Source: Flavobacteriaceae bacterium (lineage in GTDB: Bacteria > Bacteroidota > Bacteroidia > Flavobacteriales > Flavobacteriaceae). From it: 35,392 bases of DNA. Of this stretch, positions 1-10,500 are shown piece after piece. Within the stretch, counting starts at the first letter, position 1. Every line of letters begins with the position of its first letter. The DNA lies in contig JAAZVG010000002.1 in assembly GCA_018623655.1 (NCBI GenBank), positions 1 to 35,392 of the forward strand, in the 5' to 3' direction. The notes below the pieces were generated by a model. The model was not told the DNA's origin. It saw only the letters and a list, made by a program, of their open reading frames with translations, and made no database searches. A program made the position numbers and the translations under genes.

Positions 1-218
1 ATGTGATCTCCTTGCACTCGGTCTACTCCCTTGCTTGAGCCAGAAAGCCCTCTAAAGATGTTCCCTCCTCCAATTACAATGGCAATTTGAACACCTTTGT
101 CAAAAACGGCCTTGATTTCTTCTGCATATTCTTTTAAACGATCAGGGTCGATACCGTATTGCTGGTTACCCATCAGAGCTTCTCCGCTCAATTTTAGTAG
201 AATTCTGTGATAGCGCAT
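1..218 (-). CDS. pyrH: UMP kinase (uridylate kinase), N-terminal part, truncated by window edge
   Basis: Reverse-strand translation from ATG at 218: [72 protein letters not shown]..., typical PyrH N-terminus; located downstream of tsf as in the conserved rpsB-tsf-pyrH order. Confidence 0.93.
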   Translation of the reverse strand, partial: MRYHRILLKLSGEALMGNQQYGIDPDRLKEYAEEIKAVFDKGVQIAIVIGGGNIFRGLSGSSKGVDRVQGDH

Positions 219-250
219 GAGTAAAAGATTCTATTGGTAAAAATAAACAA

Positions 251-278
251 AAAAGCCATCCTTATTGAGGATGGCTTT
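251..278 (-). terminator. Rho-independent terminator downstream of tsf
   Basis: Perfect inverted repeat AAAAGCCATCC-TTATTGA-GGATGGCTTTT; on the minus strand followed by a T-rich run (TTTTTTGTTTATTTT). Confidence 0.85.
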
Positions 279-299
279 TGCTTTATCAGTGAATTAGAA

Positions 300-1124
300 T
301 TATCCTAAAGCTACTCTTTTAAAACCAGTGACAGTTAATGAAGCATCAACTGATTTTACGTATGCAGCAACACTTTGCTTATTATTCTTTATGAAATCTT
401 GATTTACTAACGTATTATCCTTGAAGAATCTACCTAATTTACCTTTGGCGATTTTATCAAGCATTTCTTCAGGCTTACCTTCTTGACGAAGTTGATCCTT
501 AGCAATTTCAATTTCTTTATCAATAGTAGCTTGATCAACTCCTGCCTCATCGAGTGCAACGGGGTTCATAGCCGCTGCTTGCATCGCAACATTTTTTGCT
601 GCTTCTTCTGAACCATCAACAGATGCAGATAGACCCACAATTGTAGCGATTTTATTCCCTGCGTGAATATATGATCCAATGAAGGGTGCCTCTAATGTCT
701 CATAGCTTCCGATTTCTAATTTTTCTCCGATCACTCCTGTTTGCTCGATTAATTTATCAGCAACAGTTAAATCACCAATAGAGGAAGAAAGAAGTTCTTC
801 TTTTGAATTGGTGTTTAATGCAATCGCAGCGATTTCATTGGCTAATTCAACAAATGAATCATTTTTAGCAACGAAGTCTGTTTCACAGTTAAGAGTAATG
901 GCAACAGCCTTGTTCTTAGCATCGTTAACTAATGCGATAGCTGCACCTTCAGTTGATTCGCGGTCAGCGCGGTTAGCAGCAACTTTTTGACCTTTTTTAC
1001 GAAGGATTTCAATGGCTTTATCAAAATCACCTTCAGCTTCAACTAGGGCTTTTTTACAGTCCATCATTCCAGCTCCAGTAGTTTTACGTAGTTGATTTAC
1101 GTCTGCGGCAGAAATTTTGCTCAT
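300..1124 (-). CDS. tsf: Elongation factor Ts
   Basis: ORF MSKISAADVNQLRKTTGAGMMDCKKALVEAEGDFDKAIEILRKKGQ..., canonical EF-Ts N-terminus. Confidence 0.97.
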   Translation of the reverse strand: MSKISAADVNQLRKTTGAGMMDCKKALVEAEGDFDKAIEILRKKGQKVAANRADRESTEGAAIALVNDAKNKAVAITLNCETDFVAKNDSFVELANEIAAIALNTNSKEELLSSSIGDLTVADKLIEQTGVIGEKLEIGSYETLEAPFIGSYIHAGNKIATIVGLSASVDGSEEAAKNVAMQAAAMNPVALDEAGVDQATIDKEIEIAKDQLRQEGKPEEMLDKIAKGKLGRFFKDNTLVNQDFIKNNKQSVAAYVKSVDASLTVTGFKRVALG

Positions 1125-1200
1125 TTCAATTTTATTAAAGATGGGGGATAAAGTTCAAAACGTTTACCGGTCCCAAGGTTAAGATAATGTTGTACTTGAA

Positions 1201-1995
1201 TTATTTTGTTTCTTCTGTAGCTTCTGAGTCTTTTTCGGCTTCTTCTACGATAGCATCAGCCGTGACTTCTTGTTCTACATCACCTTCGCTCTTGTCCTGT
1301 TTTTCAGCCTTACGAGCACTTAAACCTTCGGCAATCGCCTCAGTCGTTGAAGTCAGAATGATTTCGATTGATTTTCCGGCATCATCATTTGCAGGTATTA
1401 CGAAATCGATAGGTCTTGGATCGCAGTTTGTATCTACCATTGCAAAGATGGGAATATTCAACTTAAGAGCCTCTTTCACAGCGATGTGTTCACGCATCAC
1501 GTCAACTACAAAAAGCGCACCTGGTAGACGTGTCATGTCTGAGATTGAACCTAAATTCTTCTCTAGCTTAGCACGTAGACGATCTACTTGAAGTTTTTCT
1601 TTCTTTGAAAGCGTGTTGAATGTACCATCTTTTTTCATTCGATCGATAGCACTCATTTTTTTAACTGCCTTACGGATAGTAACAAAGTTGGTTAGCATAC
1701 CACCTGGCCAACGCTCAGTGATATAAGGCATACCTACTGCACCCGCTTTTTCTGCAACAATCCCTTTGGCTTGTTTTTTAGTAGCAACAAAAAGAATTTT
1801 GCGGCCTGAAGCAGCAATCTTTTTTAGTGCCTCATTTGCCTCTTCTAATTTAGCAGCTGTTTTGTAAAGGTTGATTACGTGAATTCCATTACGCTCCATG
1901 TAGATAAAAGGAGCCATATTAGGGTTCCACTTACGGGTCAGGTGCCCAAAATGAACACCGGCATCTAAAAGATGTTTAACGTCAGTTTTTGACAT
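1201..1995 (-). CDS. rpsB: 30S ribosomal protein S2
   Basis: ORF with LLDAGVHFGHLTRKWNPNMAPFIYMERNGIHVINL and DPRPIDFVIPANDDAGKSIE motifs of S2. Confidence 0.97.
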   Translation of the reverse strand: MSKTDVKHLLDAGVHFGHLTRKWNPNMAPFIYMERNGIHVINLYKTAAKLEEANEALKKIAASGRKILFVATKKQAKGIVAEKAGAVGMPYITERWPGGMLTNFVTIRKAVKKMSAIDRMKKDGTFNTLSKKEKLQVDRLRAKLEKNLGSISDMTRLPGALFVVDVMREHIAVKEALKLNIPIFAMVDTNCDPRPIDFVIPANDDAGKSIEIILTSTTEAIAEGLSARKAEKQDKSEGDVEQEVTADAIVEEAEKDSEATEETK

Positions 1996-2096
1996 GATTA
2001 CATTTAGTTTACGTTCTGATTTAGCAATAATTCAGTGGTTGAAAATTTTTCGCGCCTGAAATATTTAGATGCTAAACTAAACAGGGTTATACAAAA

Positions 2097-2125
2097 AAAT
2101 AAAAAGGAACAACTGCTCCTTTTTG
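2097..2125 (-). terminator. Rho-independent terminator downstream of rpsI
   Basis: Inverted repeat AAAAAGGA...TCCTTTTT just beyond the rpsI stop, continuing into a T-rich run on the minus strand. Confidence 0.65.
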
Positions 2126-2128
2126 ATA

Positions 2129-2515
2129 TTAACGTTTCGAGAATTGGAATTTTTTTCTCGCTTTCTTTTGTCCAAATTTCTTTCTTTCGACCATTCTAGG
2201 GTCTCTAGTTAGAAGGCCTTCTGGCTTTAGTGAAGCTCTGAATTCAGTGTCGATTTCACAAAGCGCTCTAGAGATTGCTAGGCGAACAGCTTCAGCCTGA
2301 CCGGTGATTCCACCTCCGAATACATTTACTTTAACATCGTATTTACCAACAGTCTCAGTAAGTTCAAATGGTTGATTTACTTTGTACTGGAGTGGAGCGG
2401 TACTAAAATAATCTTCTAGTTGGCGCTTGTTAACAGTTACTTTTCCAGAACCTTCGCTAAGGTAAACTCTAGCAACAGCGGTTTTTCTTCTTCCAATCTT
2501 GTGTACTACTGACAT
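2129..2515 (-). CDS. rpsI: 30S ribosomal protein S9
   Basis: [27 protein letters not shown]...[25 protein letters not shown]. Confidence 0.97.
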   Translation of the reverse strand: MSVVHKIGRRKTAVARVYLSEGSGKVTVNKRQLEDYFSTAPLQYKVNQPFELTETVGKYDVKVNVFGGGITGQAEAVRLAISRALCEIDTEFRASLKPEGLLTRDPRMVERKKFGQKKARKKFQFSKR

Positions 2516-2521
2516 GTACTA

Positions 2522-2977
2522 CTATTTAAGGTCATTAAGATTAATTGGTGTTGGCTTCTGAGCTTCTTGACCGTGCTCACTGCCAGCATATACTCTAAGG
2601 TTTCTGAATAGCTCAGCACCTAGTTTATTCTTTGGTAGCATTCCTCTCACTGCATTTTCAATGATACGCTCTGGATGCTTTACAAAAAGTTCTTTAGTAG
2701 TTACTGATCGTTGACCTCCTGGGTAGCCTGTGTGTCTTAAATACTCTTTTTCAGTTGCTTTATTCCCTGTAAGAACTACTTTATCCGCATTGATAATGAC
2801 AACGTTGTCACCACAGTCTACGTGAGGTGTGAAGTCAGTTTTGTATTTGCCACGAATGATTTTAGCTACTATAGAGGCTAGACGACCTAAGACTTGGCCT
2901 TCTGCATCTACTAAAACCCACTGTTTATTGACGGTCGACGCGTTTGCCGAAATCGTCTTGTAACTTAATGTATCCAC
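2522..2977 (-). CDS. rplM: 50S ribosomal protein L13
   Basis: ORF with WVLVDAEGQVLGRLAS, HTGYPGG and AVRGMLPKNKLG motifs of L13. Confidence 0.97.
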   Translation of the reverse strand: MDTLSYKTISANASTVNKQWVLVDAEGQVLGRLASIVAKIIRGKYKTDFTPHVDCGDNVVIINADKVVLTGNKATEKEYLRHTGYPGGQRSVTTKELFVKHPERIIENAVRGMLPKNKLGAELFRNLRVYAGSEHGQEAQKPTPINLNDLK

Positions 2978-3021
2978 TACTTTAAACTATTTACTATCTA
3001 TTCGTTAGATATAACGGGCTG

Positions 3022-3052
3022 CAAATGTACAATTATTCAATAGAATTCCAAA
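3022..3052 (-). promoter_or_regulatory. Bacteroidota-type sigma-A promoter for rplM-rpsI
   Basis: On the minus strand TTTG (3052-3049), 19-nt spacer, TACATTTG (3029-3022), matching the established Bacteroidota consensus TTTG-N~19-TAnnTTTG; box ends 44 nt upstream of the rplM ATG. Confidence 0.75.
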
Positions 3053-3080
3053 TACTTGAAACCAAGATTTTTTAGTGGGA

Positions 3081-5852
3081 TTAATGCGCCTCTAGCCAGT
3101 TGTCTCCCCATCCGATATCTACTTTCAATTTGACAGGTAGTTTGAAGGCGTTTTCCATTCGCTCTGTTATCAGTTTTTTCAACGATTCAATCTCCGTTTT
3201 ATGTGCGTCAAATACCAGTTCGTCATGCACTTGTAATAGCATTTTACTGTTCATTTTTTTCTCCATTAGTTCGCTGTGAATGTCAATCATTGCTTTTTTG
3301 ATGATGTCTGCTGCAGATCCTTGGATAGGGGCGTTGATTGCATTGCGTTCTGCGGCTGATCTAACAATGGCATTAGATGATTGTATTCCTGCTAAGTATC
3401 TCTTTCTTCCCATAACAGTATTCACATACCCTTTTTCTCTAGCCTGCTCTACCTGATCAGCAATAAAAGAGGTGAGTTTTGGATAGGTTTTGTAATATAA
3501 ATCGATGAGTTCTTTTGATTCGCTTCTTGAAAGATTGGTTTGATTGCTCAATCCGAACGCAGATACCCCATATAAAATTCCGAAGTTGACGGTTTTGGCT
3601 TGACTTCGTTGCTCTCTGTTCACTGCATCGATAGAAACATTAAAGACTCTTGAAGCCGTGTCGGCATGAATATCTTGATCTGAATCAAATGCAGCCATCA
3701 TAGTGTTTTCTTCGCTAAGAGCTGCTATGATTCTGAGTTCGATTTGAGAGTAATCAGCTGCAAGTAATATATGATCCTCATCTTTAGCGATAAACGCTTG
3801 TCTGATTCTTCGCCCTTGTGCAGTGCGGATAGGGATGTTTTGTAAATTAGGATTTACACTACTCAGCCTACCTGTAGCGGCTACGGTCTGCATGAATTCG
3901 GTGTGCACTCTCTGCGTGTTCGGATTTACCTGTAGTGGAAGCGCATCAACATAGGTGCTTTTCAGCTTGGATAAGCTTCGATATGCTAAAATGTCTTTGG
4001 CGATTTGATGTTCTTTTGCCAATTCGGTTAGTATGTCTTCTCCAGTAGCGTATTGTCCAGTTTTTGTTTTTTTAGGTTTTTTGGAAAGTTGGAGGTTTTC
4101 GAATAATACGATACCGAGTTGTTTGGGAGATCCGATATTAAAGGTCTCTCCAGCCTTGTCATAGATCTGTTGCTCGAGACCTTCTATTTGACTTGAAAAT
4201 TCAGTACTGAGCTCAGACAAGTACTTTGTGTCAAGGCGAATTCCATTCAGTTCCATCTGAGCTAAAACTCGGAGTAGAGGGATTTCAATTTCTTCGAAAA
4301 GTGTCTTTAAGTTGTCCCTTTGAAGCTCTGTTTTAAAGTGATCATGTAGCTGTAATCCGATATCTGCATCCTCGCACAAGATTTTGATTTTCGTTTCTTC
4401 GGGCCATTCACTAAACTTTCCCTTCGGATGTAACTCCAGTTTTTTTCCTAAATAGGTTTCACTTAGAACTGTCCGATCATGTCTCATGTCGGGGTTAATA
4501 AGGTAATGGGCGAGCAAGGTATCGAAAAGGTCTCCATTTAGATCAATCCCTTCGCGAAGGAGACTTTTCAGGGCGGTTTTTAATTCCTGACCAATGAATT
4601 TTTTGTCAGATGCAAAAATCGATTTAAGTTTTTCTAATTTATGTTCTCGTTCCTCTGATAGATCGAGGTAGTATCCTTTATGTGCTCCCCACGAGAATCC
4701 GATCGCCATTATCTGAGGTTCGAATGCGTCGATAGCATCATAAGAAAAACTCAAGCTGATTTCATTTTTGGTTTCTAAAACCCTTATGAATCGACTTAAG
4801 GTATCTGGGCTATTGATTACTTGATAAAATGCGGTGTCATCTGGTGTTTTGGATTCATCAGAAGCTTGATGTGTGTCGAAAAGCGAAAATTGACCCGAAC
4901 CTGGAATGGCAGTTTTTTCTTCTTTAGCTGGGGCCTCGGAAGTTTCAGAATCTGAACCGCTCTTTGAAAAGGTTTTGATGAATTGATCTTTCATTCTTCG
5001 AAACTCCAGAATTTCGAATAGTTCGGTAACCCTTTCAATGTTAGGAGGAGATGACTCAAAACTCGATGAATCAAACTGAACATCGCAATCGATTTTTATA
5101 GTAGCAAGCTCTTTCGATAGCATCCCTAGTTCTGCATTCTCTTCAATGCGTTCTTTTAGCTTTCCTTTTAATTCGTGGGTATTTTTAAGTAGATTTTCTA
5201 AACTGCCATACTGTTCAATAAGTTTCTTGGCGGTTTTGTCACCGACTCCAGGAAACCCTGGTATATTATCACTAGCATCGCCCATCATACCCAGGTAGTC
5301 TATAACCTGTTTGGGTTCTTTAACGCCAAATCGGTCTTGAATTTCAGGTATGCCCCATATTTCTATATCACCACCTCCCCGTGCAGGACGGTACATAAAG
5401 ATGTTTTCGCTAACTAGTTGACCAAAATCTTTGTCTGGAGTTACCATGTAAACGGTAAAGTCTTCCTTTTCGGCTTGTTTAGATAAGGTCCCAATTAAAT
5501 CGTCAGCCTCATAACCTTCTTTAACCACCACAGGGATATGCATTGCCTGAAGCAGCGCTTCAATGTGGGGAACGGCGAATTTGATAGCTTCAGGCGTACT
5601 TTCTCTATTTGCCTTGTAATCCTGAAATAATTCTGTTCTTTCAATACTGCCTCCTTTGTCGAAGCACACGGCTAAGTATTCTGGACGCTCTCTTCGTATA
5701 AGATCTAATAGGGAATTCATGAAGCCCATCACCGCAGAAGTATCTTCTCCCTTAGAGTTGATTCGAGGATTTTTTATAAGCGCATAATACCCTCTAAATA
5801 TAAGGGCATAGGCATCGACTAGAAATAAACGTTTGTTGGGTGTATTTGACAT
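3081..5852 (-). CDS. polA: DNA polymerase I (5' nuclease, exonuclease-fold and polymerase domains)
   Basis: 5' nuclease domain (VDAYALIFRGYYAL, PDKDFGQLV, GDASDNIPGFPGVGDKTA) and polymerase motifs (DYSQIELRI, RSQAKTVNFGILYG, LLQVHDELVFD). Confidence 0.97.
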   Translation of the reverse strand: MSNTPNKRLFLVDAYALIFRGYYALIKNPRINSKGEDTSAVMGFMNSLLDLIRRERPEYLAVCFDKGGSIERTELFQDYKANRESTPEAIKFAVPHIEALLQAMHIPVVVKEGYEADDLIGTLSKQAEKEDFTVYMVTPDKDFGQLVSENIFMYRPARGGGDIEIWGIPEIQDRFGVKEPKQVIDYLGMMGDASDNIPGFPGVGDKTAKKLIEQYGSLENLLKNTHELKGKLKERIEENAELGMLSKELATIKIDCDVQFDSSSFESSPPNIERVTELFEILEFRRMKDQFIKTFSKSGSDSETSEAPAKEEKTAIPGSGQFSLFDTHQASDESKTPDDTAFYQVINSPDTLSRFIRVLETKNEISLSFSYDAIDAFEPQIMAIGFSWGAHKGYYLDLSEEREHKLEKLKSIFASDKKFIGQELKTALKSLLREGIDLNGDLFDTLLAHYLINPDMRHDRTVLSETYLGKKLELHPKGKFSEWPEETKIKILCEDADIGLQLHDHFKTELQRDNLKTLFEEIEIPLLRVLAQMELNGIRLDTKYLSELSTEFSSQIEGLEQQIYDKAGETFNIGSPKQLGIVLFENLQLSKKPKKTKTGQYATGEDILTELAKEHQIAKDILAYRSLSKLKSTYVDALPLQVNPNTQRVHTEFMQTVAATGRLSSVNPNLQNIPIRTAQGRRIRQAFIAKDEDHILLAADYSQIELRIIAALSEENTMMAAFDSDQDIHADTASRVFNVSIDAVNREQRSQAKTVNFGILYGVSAFGLSNQTNLSRSESKELIDLYYKTYPKLTSFIADQVEQAREKGYVNTVMGRKRYLAGIQSSNAIVRSAAERNAINAPIQGSAADIIKKAMIDIHSELMEKKMNSKMLLQVHDELVFDAHKTEIESLKKLITERMENAFKLPVKLKVDIGWGDNWLEAH

Positions 5853-5919
5853 GTTTTACTGAAATAAAACCGATAGGCAAGATAACCGATTTTAATCGTA
5901 CCTGGCCTGTTTTTAGTCG

Positions 5920-5927
5920 TATTTTTG
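5920..5927 (+). promoter_or_regulatory. Possible Bacteroidota -7 element (TATTTTTG)
   Basis: TATTTTTG followed by CC, 18 nt before the likely ATG at 5946; no clear TTG at -33. Confidence 0.35.
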
Positions 5928-5945
5928 CCAAACTCAAACAGAGAT

Positions 5946-7163
5946 ATGGGTTATTTTATATTTGTTTTTACAGCTATTTATTTTTCGTTGTCCACCTATC
6001 TTTTTTATCATTTGAGAAGGATGAGAATTTCGAGAAACTTATATTGGGGGCTGCTTCTGTTTTTCGCGAGTAGTTTTTTATTAGGTGCTGCTGTAAATTG
6101 GATTGAAATACCGTTTTCAAAGGAGGTAGAATCATGGTTTAGAGCCTTCCTATTTGCTTGTTTTGTAGCCCTTGTAATGAGCACACCCATTTTGCTTCTT
6201 AGTGACCTAATACGTTGGGGCAAAATAGGGTATATGAGACTTATTGCTTCTGGAGACTATACATCAGTGAAAGCCTTTCGATCTCGAAGAGATTTTTTGT
6301 CTTCGGCGGCAATTACCATAGGAGCGATACCGTTCACTTCTCTTATAGCGGGTATTGGGGGTAAATATCACTATAAGATTCATCGATATGATTTATCCTT
6401 CTCCAATCTTCCTAAAGCTTTTGATGGATTGAAAATAGTGCAGCTCTCTGATTTTCATTTAGGTAGTTTTGACGACTTAGGTGCCGTGTCAGAAGGTTTG
6501 GATTTGGTAAATGAACAGCAGCCTGATTTATTGTTGTTTACTGGCGATATGGTTAATTATAAATCGATGGAGGCAGATCCATTTATTTTCATGCTAGAAA
6601 AGCTCGAAGCGCCTTTCGGTAAGTTTAGTGTTCTAGGTAATCACGATTACGCTACCTACAACGATGATTTTGATTTTGAACAGTCACGTGCTGATGTAGA
6701 GCGCTTAATAGATCTTCAACTAAAAATGGGATTTCACAACCTGAGAAATGAATCTGTCAAGATTTACTCTGGCGATGATTATTTTCAACTAGTTGGTGTA
6801 GAGAATTGGGGAACTGGGAGATTTTTAAAGGCGGGCGATTTAAATAGGGCATCTAAAGAGCTGAACCCAGAATTATTTACTATACTCATGTCTCACGATC
6901 CTTCGCACTGGGAGGCTGAGGTAATTGATCATCATCATCCATTTGATTTGACTCTGAGTGGTCATACTCACGGATTCCAATACGGAATTGAAGTTGCTGG
7001 CTTAAAATGGAGCCCTTCTAAATTTCGATATCCGCAGTGGGCTGGTATGTATGAGAAAAGGGGTAGACTGATAAATGTAAATAGAGGCTTTGGGTTTTTG
7101 GGCTATCCTGGAAGATTCGGAATATGGCCTGAAATCACTGTAATTACCTTAAAATCTGCATAG
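5946..7163 (+). CDS. Membrane-anchored metallophosphoesterase (YkuE/Calcineurin-like family)
   Basis: N-terminal transmembrane helices followed by metallophosphoesterase motifs QLSDFHLGS, FTGDMVNY, GNHDY, LSGHTHGFQ. ORF track starts at 5925; MGYFIFVF at 5946 is the more likely start. Confidence 0.85.
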   Translation: MGYFIFVFTAIYFSLSTYLFYHLRRMRISRNLYWGLLLFFASSFLLGAAVNWIEIPFSKEVESWFRAFLFACFVALVMSTPILLLSDLIRWGKIGYMRLIASGDYTSVKAFRSRRDFLSSAAITIGAIPFTSLIAGIGGKYHYKIHRYDLSFSNLPKAFDGLKIVQLSDFHLGSFDDLGAVSEGLDLVNEQQPDLLLFTGDMVNYKSMEADPFIFMLEKLEAPFGKFSVLGNHDYATYNDDFDFEQSRADVERLIDLQLKMGFHNLRNESVKIYSGDDYFQLVGVENWGTGRFLKAGDLNRASKELNPELFTILMSHDPSHWEAEVIDHHHPFDLTLSGHTHGFQYGIEVAGLKWSPSKFRYPQWAGMYEKRGRLINVNRGFGFLGYPGRFGIWPEITVITLKSA

Positions 7164-7216
7164 AAGAATGCTAGAATTTGCAATTTTACTAACTTGCAAC
7201 TCCAATTAAACCTGAT

Positions 7217-7513
7217 ATGTCAAAATTTGGTGACCTTATTGATCTTAGTGTCCCGGTGTTATTTAACTTTTATGCGGAGTGGAATGATGATTCCGTGGCT
7301 ATGGCTCCTGTGCTAAACGATGTTGCAGCTGCTTCAGGTGACCGAGCGAAGGTGATCAAGATTGATGTGGATAAGAATCAAGAACTAGCCCAAGCACTGC
7401 GCATAAAAAGTCTTCCTACTCTAGTTATCTACAAACGAGGTGAAATGGTTTGGCGACAGAGTGGTGAATTAGATGCTAATACGTTACTAGGCATTCTTAA
7501 CGAGTACGTTTAG
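7217..7513 (+). CDS. Thioredoxin-fold protein lacking the CxxC active site
   Basis: 98-aa ORF with thioredoxin topology (VLFNFYAEWNDDSVAMAPVLNDVAAA...KVIKIDVDKNQELAQALRIKSLPTLVIYKRGE); cis-Pro loop SLPT retained, WCGPC position reads WNDDS. Confidence 0.85.
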   Translation: MSKFGDLIDLSVPVLFNFYAEWNDDSVAMAPVLNDVAAASGDRAKVIKIDVDKNQELAQALRIKSLPTLVIYKRGEMVWRQSGELDANTLLGILNEYV

Positions 7514-10500
7514 TTTACTAGATATTCTCCAGAGTTCTCAAGCACTTCGATTAATTGTTCTAACTGGCGATTAAATTGATCCGTATAGGAATCAATGAAC
7601 TCACTATCACCCATATCGCTTGATATATCGATAACTCTTCTACAAGCTTCTAAGTCTCTGTAGATTTCCTCAATTCTGAGATAACTTTCATCAGCATCGA
7701 GGCTCATGTAATATCTCAATCGATCAAGGTATATTGTGAGTAGTTCTTTGCTTAACTCTTGGGCCTTCTCATCCTTTTCAATACTGTAATACCCTTGGAT
7801 GAAAGGTTCGATAAAAGTGTAGAACTTGAAGGTTTTTAGTGGCATTTGTTTAACGGCTAAATCTAATACCTGTTCTGCCATCTCGATTTTATTCTCCAAG
7901 ATAAGTTGCTCAGCCAATCGCGCCAGATTACTTCTAAAAGTAATACCCTGTGCTCTAGTCTGAGTATCTATGTAGATAGACTCATCGTTGCTATTACCCC
8001 AATCCCAATTCATAACGATATCAAACATCAATTGGCTGTCGATTCGTCCAATATCGAACCCTCCATTATCAGGTGTGAGGATAGGCACTAATTTGAACAC
8101 TAGGCCATCGAGCTGAAGATAATCTTTCATGTATAGGTATTCGGCTGAATCTAGACTTCCGCCAGAGAAATAGATGGGTCTTGTCCAATCGTTACTATTG
8201 AGGATGTCTAGCATTAATAACCTATTCTTTGCCAACGCCGATTGTGGAAGATCGATATCGATGAAATCTACAATTAAGTCGTAATCCTCAGGCCTCACGA
8301 TTCCGCTTTCGAGCACTGCTTCTTTATTGACGGGTACTCTGATTTTATGAGTTGGATAATAAACAATATCTAATTGTTCTGGTTCGAATTGACTGAGGTC
8401 TGCACCTTGCTGCTCTAACAGGTAGCTTATTTTTGTTTCTTTTCGGTCACTACTAACCCAATTCATAAAGTCAGATAGCAACCAACGCTCATCCTGAATT
8501 TCAGGAACCGGTTGATAGTAAAGTAAATCGCGTGTCCCGTAGCGGTATTTTTGATGGGTTAATGTTGACGGAATAGGACTGCTTTCATAGGCTTTACGCT
8601 TCATTTGATCGATGTACCAGTCAGTGGCTAGGAGACTAGAGTTTACAACTCGAACATCTGTACGATAACCTTCGATTTCTTGCATGTACCAGAGGGGAAA
8701 AGTATCATTATCTCCAATAGTGAAAAGGAGAGCATCCTTATTTTCTGAACAAGAGTCTAGGTATGCCTTTGCAGTGGCTCTAGCTGTGTAGCGATTAGAG
8801 CGATCATGATCATCCCAGTTTTCAAAAGCCATTAAAAGAGGAATCAGGAGAAGCAAACTTCCGACTGCGAGTTGTCTACCGGGTTGTTGAATAATTACTT
8901 TTAGTTTTTCAAAAATAGCGTAGGCTCCTAGTCCAATCCAAATACAAAAAATGAAGAATGAACCCACTAAAGAATAGTCTCTTTCTCTTGGTTGAAATAG
9001 TGTCGGATTCGTGTAGAATTGAATCGCAAGACCCGTAAATAAAAAGAATACAAGTAACGACCAGAATGATTTCCAGTCGCGTCTAGCGTGAAAATAAGCT
9101 CCTATCAGTCCAAGAATTAAGGGTAAAAAGTAGTAAGTATTGCGCGCTTTATTTTCTTTCAGATCTTTTGGTAAGTTGTTTTGATTACCCAGGCGTATAT
9201 GATCAATAAATGGTATGCCACTCAGCCATTCTCCCTGCGCGTTAAAGCGCCCTTGTTCGTCAGACGCTCTTCCCGTAAAATTCCACATAAAATACCTCCA
9301 ATACATATATCCAAATTGAAAGTCAAAAAGATATATAAGGTTTTGTGCGATGGTCGGAGGTTTGATATCGATATAATCTGAGAAGTTCTTTAAGAAGTTC
9401 AGGTATTGTTCGGTTTCTATCTCTCCTTGACTGCTCATTGTTTTGAACTCGTTGACCGCTTTTCTCAGTTCAGTATTGCCCAGGTATTCTGTTCGAATTG
9501 AGAAGTCTAGTCGGCCGTAATATTTCATATAATTTTCGGCAGATGAAGGACTCCACATTCTAGGGAGTAGGCCAATGTGATCTGGATTAGGCCCTTGAAT
9601 CGCTCCTTTGTAGTTGTTTACGATTTCGTATCGTGCTAACTTTTTATTTTTCTCATACTTCGGTTTACCATCTTCGTCTGGGCCAGCCGCTGCGAAATAA
9701 TCAGAATAATAAGACCCATAAAACGGACTTTCCGGTGCTGGATATTGCTCGCGATTGTAGTATGCAAGAAGCGCTCTCGCATCTTCAGGGTTATTCTCAT
9801 TTACCACGGTTCCCGCATTAGCCCTTATGGGAAGCATTAGCCAGGTAGAAAGACCTAAAAAGAAAAAGAATACGCTATGGGTTAATAATGACCAGATTGG
9901 ATTGCTCGATTTATTTGATCTCCTTATCGCATATATCAGTGCTACGGTTAAAATTAATCCTAGAAAAATGCTTCCTGAATTAAAAGGTAATCCGATGCTA
10001 TTCACCATAAAAATCTCTACTGCTCCAAATAACTTCAATATATAGGTCAATGAAAATTTAAACACCAGAAATAGTAATGCTACCACACTGACATGAGCGA
10101 TGATAAAGTTTTTAATAGTGATTTGATGGTACTTTTTAAAATAATAGAGTAGACCAATAGAGGGAATAGCTAAGAATCCCATGAATTGAATTCCGAAAAC
10201 TAATCCAACGACAAAGCTTATAAGTAGTACCCATCGATCTGCTTGCTTGTCTTCGAGCTCGTCTGTCCATCGAATACCTAAATACAGAAGAAGTGCCATC
10301 ATAAGACTAGCCATAGCATATACCTCTGTCTCGACAGCATTGAACCAAAAACTGTCAGAAAAACAAAGTGCAAGAGCCCCGATACTGCTTGCCAGGGTGA
10401 GCTTTAATTTTTCAGAAGATTCTTCTGAATGAGTGACTATTCTTTGTATCAATCGATGAATGATTTGATAGGTAAGTAATATGGTTAGTGCACTAGAAAT

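Noticed and set aside
808-990. Small + strand ORFs antisense to tsf/rpsB (808-990, 1187-1591)
   Set aside because: Fully overlap strongly supported genes on the opposite strand; compositions look like shadow ORFs and show no recognisable domain.
5877-5884. TAnnTTGC-like boxes upstream of polA, the SPOR gene and the thioredoxin gene as a variant promoter class
   Set aside because: One base short of the consensus, no accompanying -33 TTTG at proper spacing, and only three cases; not enough support.
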